A DNA stretch of 64,000 bases from Micromonosporaceae bacterium KJ-029. GTDB taxonomy: Bacteria > Actinomycetota > Actinomycetes > Mycobacteriales > Micromonosporaceae. The notes beneath the pieces are model-generated. The model did no database searches and was not told the origin of the DNA. It worked only from the letters and a program-made list of their open reading frames with translations. The stretch covers positions 186,001-250,000 of the forward strand of contig BIFP01000022.1 in assembly GCA_005402585.1 (NCBI GenBank), given 5' to 3'. This document shows positions 44,652 to 55,975 of the stretch, in pieces (positions within the stretch are counted from its first letter, which is position 1; each line of letters opens with the position of its first letter). The translations under genes were made by a program, and so were the position numbers.

Positions 44652-45658
44652 AGGCCATCGTCCAGGGCAGGTACGGCCCAGCAGAGGTGCTCGACCTGCG
44701 CGACATCGACCGGCCCCCGATCGGCGACGAGGAGGTGCTGGTCCAGGTACGCGCGGCCGGGGTCGACCCCGGAGTGTGGATCTTCATGACCGGCCGCCCG
44801 TACCTGGTGCGCCTCGCGGCCGGGCTGCGCCGCCCCCGGGTGCCGGTACGCGGCCGGGACCTGGCCGGGGTGGTGGCCGCGGTCGGCTCCCGGGTGACCC
44901 GGTTCCGGCCCGGCGACGAGGTGTACGGCACCTGTTCGGGCGGATCCTTCGCCGAGTTCGCGAGCACCCCGGCGCGGCGGCTGTCCCGCAAGCCGGCCAA
45001 CCTTTCGTTCGAGCAGGCCGCCGCGGTGCCGGTCTCCGGGATGACGGCGCTGCGCGCCGTGCGCGACAGCGGTGCGGTGCGCTCCGGGCAGCGGGTGATG
45101 GTGATCGGCGCGGCCGGTGGGGTCGGCTCCCAGGCGGTACAGATCGCCAAGGCGTACGGCGCGACGGTGACCGGCGTCTGCGCCCCGGCCCGGACCGGGT
45201 TCGTCCGCTCCCTCGGCGCCGACGACGTCCTCGACTACACCCGGGAGGGCGTCGACCGCGACGGCCCGGTGTACGACGTCGTCATCGACACCGGCGGTGA
45301 TCGCCCGCTGTCACTGCTGCGCCGCGCGCTCACCCCACGTGGCACGTTGGCGCTGGTCGGCGGGGCGTACGCCAGGGGACGGCTGCTCGGCGGCTACGGC
45401 CGGCAGATGTTCCGGGCGCCGCTGCTCTCCCTGTTCGTCGGCCAGCGGCTGCGCACCGTGAGCGCGGTGGAGCGCGCCGAGGACCTCGACGAGCTGCGGG
45501 AACTCATCGAGTCCGGCGCGCTCACCCCGGCGGTCGACAGCAGCTACCCGCTCGCGGCGGCGCCGGACGCGATCCGGCACCTCACCGACGGACACCCGGC
45601 GGGAAAGATCGTCGTCACCGTTTGTCAGGAGGACGGCCGGTCCGGTCGGGCCGCGTAA
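44648..45658 (+). CDS. MDR-family NAD(P)H-dependent oxidoreductase
   Basis: A 336-residue zinc-independent quinone-oxidoreductase-like protein. AGVDPGVW in the N-terminal domain, VRGRDLAGVVAAVG, and VMVIGAAGGVGSQAVQIAKAYGA (nucleotide-binding AxxGGVG) are visible. Zinc ligands are missing. The GTG start overlaps the HTH stop (GTGA), so it is the third gene of the operon and likely controlled by the HTH protein. Confidence 0.88.
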   Translation: MKAIVQGRYGPAEVLDLRDIDRPPIGDEEVLVQVRAAGVDPGVWIFMTGRPYLVRLAAGLRRPRVPVRGRDLAGVVAAVGSRVTRFRPGDEVYGTCSGGSFAEFASTPARRLSRKPANLSFEQAAAVPVSGMTALRAVRDSGAVRSGQRVMVIGAAGGVGSQAVQIAKAYGATVTGVCAPARTGFVRSLGADDVLDYTREGVDRDGPVYDVVIDTGGDRPLSLLRRALTPRGTLALVGGAYARGRLLGGYGRQMFRAPLLSLFVGQRLRTVSAVERAEDLDELRELIESGALTPAVDSSYPLAAAPDAIRHLTDGHPAGKIVVTVCQEDGRSGRAA

Positions 45659-45689
45659 CGTTCGGCCTCCGGTCGACCCAGGTAGGGGT

Positions 45690-46264
45690 ATGAGGGACGT
45701 CAACAACCGCGAAACCGACTGGTTCCGCGGGGTCTACCGGCGGCACTATCCGGACGTCGTCCGCTACGGCCTGCGCCGGCTCGACGGCATGGCCGCGGCC
45801 GAGGAGCTGGCCCAGGAGGTGTTCCTGGTGGCCTGGCGCCGCCGGTCGGAGGTGCCGGCGCGGACGTTGCCCTGGCTGTACAGTCGCCCGCCGCCGACCC
45901 GGCCGCGCTGGAGCAGGCGCTGTACCAGCCACGGGAGAACGGCCCGACGCAGGCGCTGTTGGGGGTCGCCGGCCTGAACCGCGAACGGGTCCTGGGTTTC
46001 GCACACCGGGAAGCCGTGCTGCGGTTCCTGGCGACGACGGACGGGGTGATGTGCCGTGGCGAGGACACCGATCCCACCGGACGTACCGGAATCACGGTCT
46101 CGGCCGGCCGTGGCCCCGGTCCGGCACCCTCCCCGGCCAACCGGGACCGCGAGTACCTGCTCTTCGACCCGCGCACCGGTGAGCTGCTGGCCAGCAGCGC
46201 CACCGGTGCCGGGGAGTGGTCGATCGTCTACCTGGAGCGGGGGCGCACCGACGAGCTCGGCTGA
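45690..46264 (+). pseudogene. Fused remnants of ECF sigma factor and CU044_5270-type protein
   Basis: Bases 45690-45881 encode the start of an ECF sigma factor (TDWFRGVYRRHYPDVVRYGLRR, AEELAQEVFLVAWRR) and stop matching after LPWLY, in the middle of region 2. From about 45884 the reading frame shifts into the C-terminal part of a CU044_5270-type protein (DPAALEQALYQPRENG, REYLLFDPRTGELLA). In related genomes such genes lie next to each other. A single deletion has removed sigma region 4 and the N-terminal half of the partner, so neither can function. Confidence 0.75.
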
Positions 46265-46303
46265 CGGCGCGACGATCCGGGCGCCGGAGACCGGTGCCGC
46301 CGG

Positions 46304-46648
46304 TCAGACGCGGTACAGCACGGCCCGGTAGCCCCACAGCGCCGCGACGGCCAGCACCGCGATCCCCACGCCGAACGGCCACCAGCGACCGCGCGGGCGG
46401 GCGAAGGCGACGGCGACGGTCGCCAGCCACAGCACCGCGACGAGCGCCGTCCAGAGCGTCGCGCTGGCCACCCGGTCCGCGATCCGGCAACCGGCCGGCG
46501 CGGGCATGACCGCCGCGCAGATGTCATGGCGCGGTACGGCCAACCACCAGTAGCCCGCCCACGCGGCCACCGCGATGACGGTGGCCGCCACGGCCCCGAG
46601 CCACGAGCGGACCCTCGAGGGCACCGTCACCTCCGCGGACTCACTCAT
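46304..46648 (-). CDS. Small membrane protein, three TM
   Basis: A 114-residue protein with three hydrophobic segments (about 15-36, 63-83, 88-108) and two Cys in the extracellular loop (DICAAVMPAPAGC). No family recognised. Converges with the sigma remnant; the LacI-family gene ends 20 bases upstream of its start on the same strand. Confidence 0.7.
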   Translation of the reverse strand: MSESAEVTVPSRVRSWLGAVAATVIAVAAWAGYWWLAVPRHDICAAVMPAPAGCRIADRVASATLWTALVAVLWLATVAVAFARPRGRWWPFGVGIAVLAVAALWGYRAVLYRV

Positions 46649-46668
46649 GCCGGCAAGCGTATTGCTTG

Positions 46669-47697
46669 TCAGAGGTTCGGCCCCGGGGGCGGTGCGCTGC
46701 TTCCCCGGTCGACGAACTCGGGGGCGATCAGTCGCAGGACGTAGGGCTCCGCCCCGTCCGCCCCGGCGGCGATCCGGCGCACGAGTTGGCGGACGGCCAG
46801 GCGCCCCAGGCGGTCGGGGGCACTGTCGACGGACGAGTAGGGCAGCGAGAAGATCTGCGCGAACTCGTCCGAGTAGCGACCGATGACGGACATGTCCCGC
46901 GGCACCTGGAGGCCACGCAGGTGCAGCACCATCGGCAGCGCCGCTGCCGCCGCCTCGTTGTCGACGAGCAGCCCGGTCGCGTTCGGGTACGTGTCGAGCA
47001 CCGCGTTGAGTGACCGGCCGACCGCCGGTTGCCGGGACTCGCCGAAGACGGCGTGCAGCACCATCCCGCGCCGCAGTGCCTGGTCCAGCGCGGCGTTCTG
47101 CAGGCGCCAGACCCAGGCGCCGCCGCGCTTCACCACGAGTTCCGGCTGGGAGATCAGAATGATCTCGCGGTGGCCGAGGCGGTGCAGGTGGTCGACCATC
47201 GCCCGTCCGGTTTCCTCGAAGTCGAGGTCGAACACGTCGACGCCGGAGCAGTCGTCCGGCAGCCCCACCAGGGCACCGGGCTGGGGAGCCGCCCGCAGGA
47301 CCGGCAGACGCGCGTCCTGGTGGGCGACGTTGAGCAGGACGATCCCGTCGACCATGCGGGAACTGGTGATCCGGCTCAGCGCGTGCGCGCCGTCGGCCTC
47401 GGTGATGAGCAACGTGTCGTAGCCCAGCTCACGGCCCGCGTCCGAGACGCCCAGGATGTACTGCGACATGGCCGGAGCGAACTCGCCCTCCAGGAACTGC
47501 GCGAGCAGGCCGATCACCATCGTCTGCGACGTCGCCAGCGCCCGGGCGCCGGCGTTGGGCGTGTAGCCGAGCCGGCGGACGGCCTCCTCGACCCGCTGCC
47601 GCACCTCGAGCGAGATCGCCCGCTTGCCGGACAGCGCGTACGACGCGGTACTGCGGGACACCCCCGCCGCCCGGGCGACGTCGCCGATCGTGACCAC
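46669..47697 (-). CDS. LacI-family transcriptional regulator
   Basis: A 342-residue repressor. The N-terminal HTH is clear: VTIGDVARAAGVSRSTASYALSGKR and hinge TPNAGARALATSQT. The periplasmic-binding-protein-like effector domain follows. GTG 47697 has AGGAGG 5-6 bases upstream. It lies downstream of the 47842-51480 glycoside hydrolase on the same strand and is its probable regulator; two LacI-type palindromes precede that gene. Confidence 0.92.
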   Translation of the reverse strand: MVTIGDVARAAGVSRSTASYALSGKRAISLEVRQRVEEAVRRLGYTPNAGARALATSQTMVIGLLAQFLEGEFAPAMSQYILGVSDAGRELGYDTLLITEADGAHALSRITSSRMVDGIVLLNVAHQDARLPVLRAAPQPGALVGLPDDCSGVDVFDLDFEETGRAMVDHLHRLGHREIILISQPELVVKRGGAWVWRLQNAALDQALRRGMVLHAVFGESRQPAVGRSLNAVLDTYPNATGLLVDNEAAAAALPMVLHLRGLQVPRDMSVIGRYSDEFAQIFSLPYSSVDSAPDRLGRLAVRQLVRRIAAGADGAEPYVLRLIAPEFVDRGSSAPPPGPNL

Positions 47698-47760
47698 GAT
47701 TCCTCCTGTCGTCACTGGAACACCCGCACCGCCGCATCGGTTCGGCAGCACGAGGCGATA

Positions 47761-47804
47761 CGTACGGCCAGCCGATCCACGCTGGCGGACCGGCTGGCCG
47801 TACG
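47761..47804 (-). terminator. Terminator hairpin after glycoside hydrolase gene
   Basis: A perfect 14-bp stem CGTACGGCCAGCCG / CGGCTGGCCGTACG with a 16-base loop, 37 bases beyond the hydrolase stop and just upstream of the LacI gene. Confidence 0.65.
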
Positions 47805-47841
47805 GTGTTTCAGGTCGCCGCGACCGAGGTCATCGACCTGT

Positions 47842-50800
47842 TCACTGGGGACTGCTGAACCTGGCGACGGAGATCTTGTCGATCACCGGCGCGTGCTTCG
47901 CGCGGAGCAGGATGCCGGGCCAGAGACTCTCGCTGTACGTCACACCGTCGAAGTTGCGTGCCTCCTCGGAGGAGAACGAGATGGTGTTGCGGCCCTGCTT
48001 CAGCTCCACCGGAACGGTCAGCTCCCAGAAGTTGTTCCGGTGGAAGCTACCAGGGAAGAGCACGCTCTCGACATCGACGCCGTTGATCGACAGATCGGCC
48101 CGGCGGGTCATCGGGTTCGGGTTGTAGTGCGACGCCTGCGACTGCTCGGGGTTGGCGTACCGCACCCGCATGGCGTAGACGCCGGCGCGATCGACATCGA
48201 CGGAGAAGGTCAGGGTGTTCTGGTTCCCCGGCTCCCCGCCGATGCCGCTGACCGCCTTGCCGCCGCTGGCCAATGGCAGCGCCGTGGTCTCCGCCGTACC
48301 GGCCAGTTGGGCCTGCTCCGCCTCGTACTCAACGACGTCGAGGTGACCCTGGGTGGGCTCGACCTCGATCCGGTCCACGAGCAGCCTTCCGGCGCTCCCG
48401 GTCACCGTCACCTTGTTCACCCCGCCGGACAACGACACCGCCACGGCCGACGACGGCCCGGCGACGCGGCGGACGGTACGGCCGTTGACTGCCAGCTCGC
48501 CGTTGCCGCCGGCCAGCGTGTGCACCGTGATGGTCGACTCCGCGTCCTCGGCCGAGTAGACCCAGAACGTGACGGAGTCACCGCGGCCGACCTCCACCAC
48601 CCCGGAGCCGGAGACGCTGCGGCCGTTGAGGCGCGGGCCGGCGTACACCGGGATCGCACCGTCGAGGTCGGCCAGTTCCGCCTCGTAGCTGGCCCGGGCC
48701 GCCGCCGGGTCGGGCAGGGCGAGCGTGATCCGGTCGACGAGCGCGTCGCCCTTGGTCGCGCGGGTTCCGTCGAGGCTGCGCGCGGCCAGCGAGATGACGT
48801 GTCGGCCCGCGGTGAGCTCCACCGTGGTGTCGGTGTGGTCCCAGACCACCCACTTGTACCCCAGGGGCAGGAAGAGTTCCTGCTCGGCACCACCGTCGAC
48901 GCGCAGGAACACGTTGGTCGGTCCCTGTTCCTGCACCAGCCCGTAGGTGTTGAGCGAGTTGGCGAAGACGCTCAGGTCGTAGGTGCCGTCCCGGGGCACG
49001 TCGACGGTGAAGTCGAGCACGACGTCCGAGCCGGTCCGCAGCCCACCGACGTTGTAGCGGCCGGAGGTGTAGAACTTCGACACGTCCGACGGTGAACCCT
49101 CCGGGCCGTTGCGGCTGTAGCCGCTGCCGCGGTGCGCGGCGTCCTCGGCCTCGTAGCTGCCCTTCCACAGGGTGGGGGCGACGGCGCTCGGCTTGCCGGT
49201 GCCGGCGGGCGTCAGCACGATCTCGTACGCGGACGACTCCGACAACATCGGCAGGTCGCCGCCGAAGTCGAACGCCACCGCCCCGTCGGTCACCGTCACC
49301 ACCCGTTCGGCGATGACCTCCGGCTGGGCCGAGTCACCGATCTGCCCGGTCCACGGAATCTCCCGGATGAAGGCGCGCGCCTTGCCGCCGATCACGGCCG
49401 GGACGTTGTCGAACCTGATCCACGCCTTGCCGGCGGCACCGCCGAACAGCGCCCTGGCCTGGGCCCGCTCCTCGTCGAGCGTGGCCACACCCTGGAGGCT
49501 GTAGTTCTGGCCGGGATACGGCGGGCTGACCTTGACGGTGTGCCCGGTCATGCCGGCGTACGCGTTGAACAGCCACCACTGGCCGTTCGCGCGGTTGGCC
49601 TGGACCGCCGAGTCGGAGAGGTTGCCGTTGATGTTCCAGAAGGCGATCATCGCGTCGACCTTCGACTCCTCGATCGCGGAGATCCACTGGATCATCTGGC
49701 CGGGCACCGAGGTGTGGTAGTTGAACGCGTACTCGTTGACGTTGATGGGCAGCTTCCGGCCCTCGTGGCGGGTGCCGGCGAAGACCTCCGCCTCCCACTC
49801 GCGGTACCGCGCCACGCTGGTCCGCACCTGGGCCGGGTGACTCAGCTCGTGCCAGGTGGCGATGTCCGGGACGGTCCCGGCCGCGACGGCGTGCTCGAGG
49901 AAGCCCTTGACCTGGGTGTAGAGGACGCTGGTGTTCGGGCCCGAGATCCTGACGTCGGGCAGCTTCCGCTTGATCATCGCGTACGCCTGGTCCCAGGCGC
50001 GGAAGTAGTCGGTCGGGTTGTTCAGCCAGCTGACCCGGTTGTAGCTCCACTGGCCGGTGCCGAACATGTTCCCTTCCGGCTCGTTGAAGGGCTCGATGAC
50101 GATGTTGCCCCGGTACTCCGGGTCGAGCTGTGCGATCTGGTCGAGCTGCCGTTCCAGGACCTCCATGTACCCCGACAGCTTCGCCTCCGGCGTGTTGCCG
50201 GGCCACTGGTACGGGAAGCCGCGGTAGAAGTCCGTCGTACGGACGTAGACATCGCCGTTGGTGCTGTTCGCCAGCGGCTTGACGATCTCCAGCGCGTCGG
50301 ACCCGGGATGCTGGGCGCCGTCCTGTCCCTTGGTGGCGACGGTACGCAGGTTCATGCCCTCGATGAGGTTGTCGCTGGGGACGCCCGGGGCGTACAGCCC
50401 GTACAGGGCCCCCGCGGCGCCGCCGTGGAAGTCGCCGGTGTTCTCCGCCAGGTCGATCACCAACTCGCCCTCGCGGATCACGGTCACGGTGGCGCTGACC
50501 TGCTTGCCGGCCGCCGTGCCGGAGACCCGGAAGGTGCCGGGGCGCTGGTAGTCGGCGGGGTCGACGGCGTTCCAGGTGACGGCGACCTCCCGGTCGTAGC
50601 CGTCTGTGAAGGAGGCGCGGGCGGTGGCGGGCAGCGCGGGCGCGGTGCCGATCGCGGTCCGGACGTCGAACCTGTCCTGGACCAGGCCGGTCAGGGTGGG
50701 GGTGGTTCCCCCGACCAGTTCGGCGACCTGTTCAGCGGAGAGCGCCCTGCGGTAGATGCGGAAGTCGTCGACGGCACCGGCGAACAGCGGATCCTGGTAG

Positions 50801-51480
50801 AAGGACCGGCCGATGAAACCAGCGGTGCTGCCCGAGCCGGTCAGCAGGTCGCCGGCGGAGATGGTGGTCCTGGCCGACGCCACCGCGACACCGTCCAGGT
50901 AGGTGGTGATGCGGTCGGCCTCCGTGTCGAGGGTCGTGGTGAGCGTGCGCCACTGGCTCGCCGGCAGCTGCGCGGAGCCGGTGATCTGCGCCTCGGCGCC
51001 ACCGCCCCCCGTCGTGACGGCGGTGCGGAGCCGACCGTCACCGTTGTACGGGGTGGTGAAGAGGTATCGGGTCGTGTTGGTGCCGAGCGCGTAGATCCAC
51101 TGCCAGGGAGCGGTGCTGCCGTCCCACCTGATCCGGGTGGAGACGGTCAGGTCGGAGGCCCCCTGGAGGGCGGCGCGGGGCAGGCTGACGTAGGCGCCGT
51201 TGGAGGTGGGCGCTCCGCCGGGCAGCCTGAGCGCCGTCCCACCACCCGCAGCGTCCACCAGGGACGCCGTGGCGGGGTTCACCAGGGTGCCGGCGAGCCC
51301 GTTTCCCGAGGTGTCAGCGATGACTCCGGTGGACAGGTCGACCCCGTTGAAGTCGTAGTGCAGGGAGGGAGACGGCAGGGTGGTGGCGACGGCCGGCGCC
51401 GCGAACCCCGCCGTACCCACCATGGTGAGTACCGCGGTGAGTGCGACCGCTCGAATTGATGTTGCTCTCGACAACGCCAT
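47842..51480 (-). CDS. Secreted multidomain glycoside hydrolase (LamG, Ig-like, clan GH-A, CBM6/35-like modules)
   Basis: A 1212-residue exported enzyme. A signal peptide (about 1-32) leads to a LamG/concanavalin-like domain (about 40-250; DDFRIYRRALSAEQVAEL at its end), an Ig-like domain (about 265-340) and a clan GH-A barrel (about 350-680). The barrel shows PFNEPEGN (acid/base Glu after Asn, about 465) and INVNEYAFN (nucleophile Glu, about 582). An all-beta domain follows, then at least three carbohydrate-binding-like modules, recognised by YEAEDA, YEAELA and YEAEQA starts. It would degrade an extracellular polysaccharide; substrate unknown. AAGGAGCT precedes ATG 51480. Regulated most likely by the adjacent LacI protein. 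Confidence 0.87.
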   Translation of the reverse strand: MALSRATSIRAVALTAVLTMVGTAGFAAPAVATTLPSPSLHYDFNGVDLSTGVIADTSGNGLAGTLVNPATASLVDAAGGGTALRLPGGAPTSNGAYVSLPRAALQGASDLTVSTRIRWDGSTAPWQWIYALGTNTTRYLFTTPYNGDGRLRTAVTTGGGGAEAQITGSAQLPASQWRTLTTTLDTEADRITTYLDGVAVASARTTISAGDLLTGSGSTAGFIGRSFYQDPLFAGAVDDFRIYRRALSAEQVAELVGGTTPTLTGLVQDRFDVRTAIGTAPALPATARASFTDGYDREVAVTWNAVDPADYQRPGTFRVSGTAAGKQVSATVTVIREGELVIDLAENTGDFHGGAAGALYGLYAPGVPSDNLIEGMNLRTVATKGQDGAQHPGSDALEIVKPLANSTNGDVYVRTTDFYRGFPYQWPGNTPEAKLSGYMEVLERQLDQIAQLDPEYRGNIVIEPFNEPEGNMFGTGQWSYNRVSWLNNPTDYFRAWDQAYAMIKRKLPDVRISGPNTSVLYTQVKGFLEHAVAAGTVPDIATWHELSHPAQVRTSVARYREWEAEVFAGTRHEGRKLPINVNEYAFNYHTSVPGQMIQWISAIEESKVDAMIAFWNINGNLSDSAVQANRANGQWWLFNAYAGMTGHTVKVSPPYPGQNYSLQGVATLDEERAQARALFGGAAGKAWIRFDNVPAVIGGKARAFIREIPWTGQIGDSAQPEVIAERVVTVTDGAVAFDFGGDLPMLSESSAYEIVLTPAGTGKPSAVAPTLWKGSYEAEDAAHRGSGYSRNGPEGSPSDVSKFYTSGRYNVGGLRTGSDVVLDFTVDVPRDGTYDLSVFANSLNTYGLVQEQGPTNVFLRVDGGAEQELFLPLGYKWVVWDHTDTTVELTAGRHVISLAARSLDGTRATKGDALVDRITLALPDPAAARASYEAELADLDGAIPVYAGPRLNGRSVSGSGVVEVGRGDSVTFWVYSAEDAESTITVHTLAGGNGELAVNGRTVRRVAGPSSAVAVSLSGGVNKVTVTGSAGRLLVDRIEVEPTQGHLDVVEYEAEQAQLAGTAETTALPLASGGKAVSGIGGEPGNQNTLTFSVDVDRAGVYAMRVRYANPEQSQASHYNPNPMTRRADLSINGVDVESVLFPGSFHRNNFWELTVPVELKQGRNTISFSSEEARNFDGVTYSESLWPGILLRAKHAPVIDKISVARFSSPQ

Positions 51481-51571
51481 GATGGCAGCTCCTTGTTGTC
51501 GCTCGCGTTGGTGATGGTCCTCGTGCGAACCGCCGGCAGGTGGCCCGCCACCGGTCGGATAGCGGCACTGT

Positions 51572-51583
51572 CGAACCGGTTCG
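51572..51583. promoter_or_regulatory. LacI-type operator candidate 1
   Basis: CGAACCGGTTCG, a perfect palindrome centred on CG, 92 bases upstream of the hydrolase ATG. Confidence 0.6.
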
Positions 51584-51782
51584 CTAACTGGCCTGAGGGG
51601 GGCTGCTCCTTCCTTCGGAGGCGGGTCGACTACGACAGCGTTGACAGTCCCGAACCGGCAAAGGCACCTGCGGGCTGCCGCGAGGTCGCCAGTGCCAGGG
51701 GTGTGCGGACCGGGCAGCGCCCGATCTCTGGCGCCGCGTGATGCCCGACCATCGCACCCGTCGGTCCGATGGTCACCGCATT

Positions 51783-51794
51783 GTTAACGTTAAC
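51783..51794. promoter_or_regulatory. LacI-type operator candidate 2
   Basis: GTTAACGTTAAC, a perfect palindrome centred on CG, matching classic LacI-family half-sites (TTAACGTTAA core). It is about 303 bases upstream of the hydrolase ATG and AT-rich in a GC-rich context. Confidence 0.6.
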
Positions 51795-51878
51795 TTCCAG
51801 GAACGTCAACCCCGGAACGGCCTGGAAACAACGCCTGGCGAGCGAGCACCGCCGACTCTGGACGGAACCGCCCGGCGG

Positions 51879-52835
51879 TCAGCGGGGGCGGAGGAGGTTG
51901 TCGCGTTCGGTCCTGAGCGTGGCCAGGCTCGCACGCGAGTGCGCCGCCCGCTGCTCCAGCCGGCGGTGCACGTCGTGTACCAGTCGGATGGACTCGTCGA
52001 CGTTCCGCACGGCCTGCTTGATCCGATCGCGGACCGCGAGGTCGGTGAAGATGTTGTCGAACCAGACATCCACGAACCTGGTCAGGCCCCCGACGGCCAG
52101 TCGCGGTGCGATCAGGTTCATGCCCTGGACGTCGGCGAGTTCGGTGCGCAGCACGGCGAGACACTGATCGGCGCGGGCGGCGGCCTGCGCCGCGTCGTCC
52201 AGGTAGGAGTGTTTGATCGCGCTGCCCACCATCCCGCCGCCGAAGAACGTGTCGTAGGTCGACCAGCCCGAGGCGCTGTCGAGCTTGCGCCGCACCTCGG
52301 CCAGGGCCTCGTGGGCGGCACGAGCGGCCTGCACCGCCTCGCCCACCTCGTGCAGCTCGCCGGTGAGGCGTCCGTGCTCGTCGGCGAGTTCCAGCAGCCG
52401 CGCACCGCGTGGGTCACCCGAGCCGGCCAGGTGCCGCTCCTTCTCGTCCAGCACCGCGGCGTACGTCGCCGGTGCCGCGGCGAGTTGACCCAGCCGGGCT
52501 CGAGCGACATCGTGCTCCCGCCGTAGCGCCTCCAGCCGCGCGTCGGCCTCGGTCACGCGGTACTGCGCGGCGTCGGCCTCCGCGCGCTCGCGGGCCAGCA
52601 GGTCGTCGCGCGCGCCGCGCAGTGCGGCCAGCACCCGGGTCAGGGACAGGCCCTCGAGCCGGGCCACGTCCTTCTCCTCGCCGGCGTACCGGGCGCGCAG
52701 CTCGGTGAGCCGGGTGGCCAGCTCGTCCATTCGGGCACGCAGCTCGGCGACACGCTGCGTGGTCACCTCGTACTCACGCAGCGCCTCGGCAGCCGCGGCC
52801 AACCGGTGTTCGATGTCGTCCGCCACGTAACCCAT
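51879..52835 (-). CDS. Long coiled-coil protein
   Basis: A 318-residue protein with heptad repeats over most of its length, strongest in about 5-60 and 75-125. A non-coiled segment (about 180-225; GWSTYDTFFGGGMVGSAIKHSYLDDA) resembles a membrane-associating hinge, and another coil follows at 265-315. No signal peptide or membrane helix. Members of this type are known in actinobacteria as hypothetical proteins. ATG 52835. Same strand as the hydrolase, which is 398 bases downstream and has its own operators. Confidence 0.78.
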   Translation of the reverse strand: MGYVADDIEHRLAAAAEALREYEVTTQRVAELRARMDELATRLTELRARYAGEEKDVARLEGLSLTRVLAALRGARDDLLARERAEADAAQYRVTEADARLEALRREHDVARARLGQLAAAPATYAAVLDEKERHLAGSGDPRGARLLELADEHGRLTGELHEVGEAVQAARAAHEALAEVRRKLDSASGWSTYDTFFGGGMVGSAIKHSYLDDAAQAAARADQCLAVLRTELADVQGMNLIAPRLAVGGLTRFVDVWFDNIFTDLAVRDRIKQAVRNVDESIRLVHDVHRRLEQRAAHSRASLATLRTERDNLLRPR

Positions 52836-52952
52836 TGGACAAGCACGGCGCAAGCGCACCGCGACGCGGTGGCGCTCCGGCCACCGCGTCGGACCAGCGG
52901 GTGAGGCCCGCCGGGGTGGTGGCCCGGCGCGCCACGCCGGGCGCAGGCACTG

Positions 52953-54901
<1,949 letters not shown>

Positions 54902-55900
54902 GTGACCCAGGCTGACCGACGCACCAGCCGTCCGCACGCCGCCGACGAGATCCGGCTGCCGTCCAAGCCCCGCGCCACCTCCGTGTTCGTCCCCGGGGCC
55001 GTGCCACGGCGGCGCGGGCTGATCATCCTGCTCAGCGTGCTGGGCGGCTTCCTGCTCACCGTCGTCTGGTCGGCGGAGTTCGTCGACCAGACCATCGGCG
55101 ACAACATCGCCAACACCATGCTGGGCCACGACGCCAAGGAGACGCCGCTGAGCGGGGCCGTCGCGGGCGTGATCTTCGCGTTCGTCTCCGGTGTCGCCGG
55201 CACCTTCACCGCCTGCAACGTCGCCGCCTTCGGCGCCCTCGCCCCGTTGGCCGGCACGTCCGACAGCCGGCTGGGCCGCTTCCTGACCCCGCTGCGCCCG
55301 TTGGGCTGGATGGCGGTCGGCATGATCGCGGTGTCCGCCGTGTACGGCGCGATCGTCGGCCTGGTCGGCACGTCGATGCCCCAGTTCTCCACCGCCCCGA
55401 ACACGCCGGGGGCGCTGTCGCCGCGCAGCATCCAGTCCATGGTGGTCTTCGGCCTCATCGGGCTGATCATGGTCTACCTGGGGCTGGCCGCACTGAGGGT
55501 GGTGCCGGACCCGTTCGCCCGGATCTCCCGCCGGTACCCCAACGCCCCGCTGATCTTCATGGGCGCGCTCATCGCCGGCTTCCTGATCGGACGGCCGTTC
55601 CCGCTGTTCCGCCAGATGTTCCGCGACGCCGCGGAAAGCGGCAACCCGCTGTACGGCGCTGCGGCGTTCACCCTCCAGTCGATCGGCAACATCGTCGTGA
55701 TGGCGGTGCTGTTCCTGCTGCTGGCGTGGTTCGCCGGCAGCAGGCTGCAGAACTGGTTCGCCGCCCGCCCGTCCCGACTGGCGGCGACCATCGCGGTTGC
55801 GTTCCTCGTCGCAGGTGCCTTCACGTTCCTCTACTGGGACATCCGCCTGCTTGCCCGCCGGGAGATCATCCCCTGGTACCCCACCGCCCCCTGGGCCTGA
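54902..55900 (+). CDS. Polytopic membrane protein, CcdA/DsbD-like
   Basis: A 332-residue protein with seven to eight transmembrane segments after a cytoplasmic N terminus of about 35 residues. AGVIFAFVSGVAGTFTACNVAAFG resembles the first repeat of the CcdA/DsbD transmembrane domain (with one Cys in the place of the redox cysteine), and a related helix hairpin occurs later. GAGGAGC precedes the GTG start. It may carry reducing equivalents across the membrane, but only one Cys is visible. Converges with treZ. Confidence 0.72.
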   Translation: MTQADRRTSRPHAADEIRLPSKPRATSVFVPGAVPRRRGLIILLSVLGGFLLTVVWSAEFVDQTIGDNIANTMLGHDAKETPLSGAVAGVIFAFVSGVAGTFTACNVAAFGALAPLAGTSDSRLGRFLTPLRPLGWMAVGMIAVSAVYGAIVGLVGTSMPQFSTAPNTPGALSPRSIQSMVVFGLIGLIMVYLGLAALRVVPDPFARISRRYPNAPLIFMGALIAGFLIGRPFPLFRQMFRDAAESGNPLYGAAAFTLQSIGNIVVMAVLFLLLAWFAGSRLQNWFAARPSRLAATIAVAFLVAGAFTFLYWDIRLLARREIIPWYPTAPWA

Positions 55901-55918
55901 CCGCGTCACGATCATCAG

Positions 55919-55953
55919 GCGTGGCGCGGCCAGCACCACCGGCCGCGCTACGC
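55919..55953. terminator. Terminator between membrane protein gene and treZ
   Basis: A 13-bp stem GCGTGGCGCGGCC / GGCCGCGCTACGC with one mismatch (G-U in one orientation) and a 9-base loop, between convergent genes. Confidence 0.55.
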
Positions 55954-55975
55954 CGACCGGTGCGGTCCGCTCGAA

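Larger units (their letters stand above)
51481..51878. other. Regulatory region upstream of glycoside hydrolase
   Basis: 398 bases without a supportable gene. It includes two perfect 12-bp palindromes with a central CG (51572-51583 and 51783-51794) and the 3' end of the coiled-coil gene. Confidence 0.5.
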
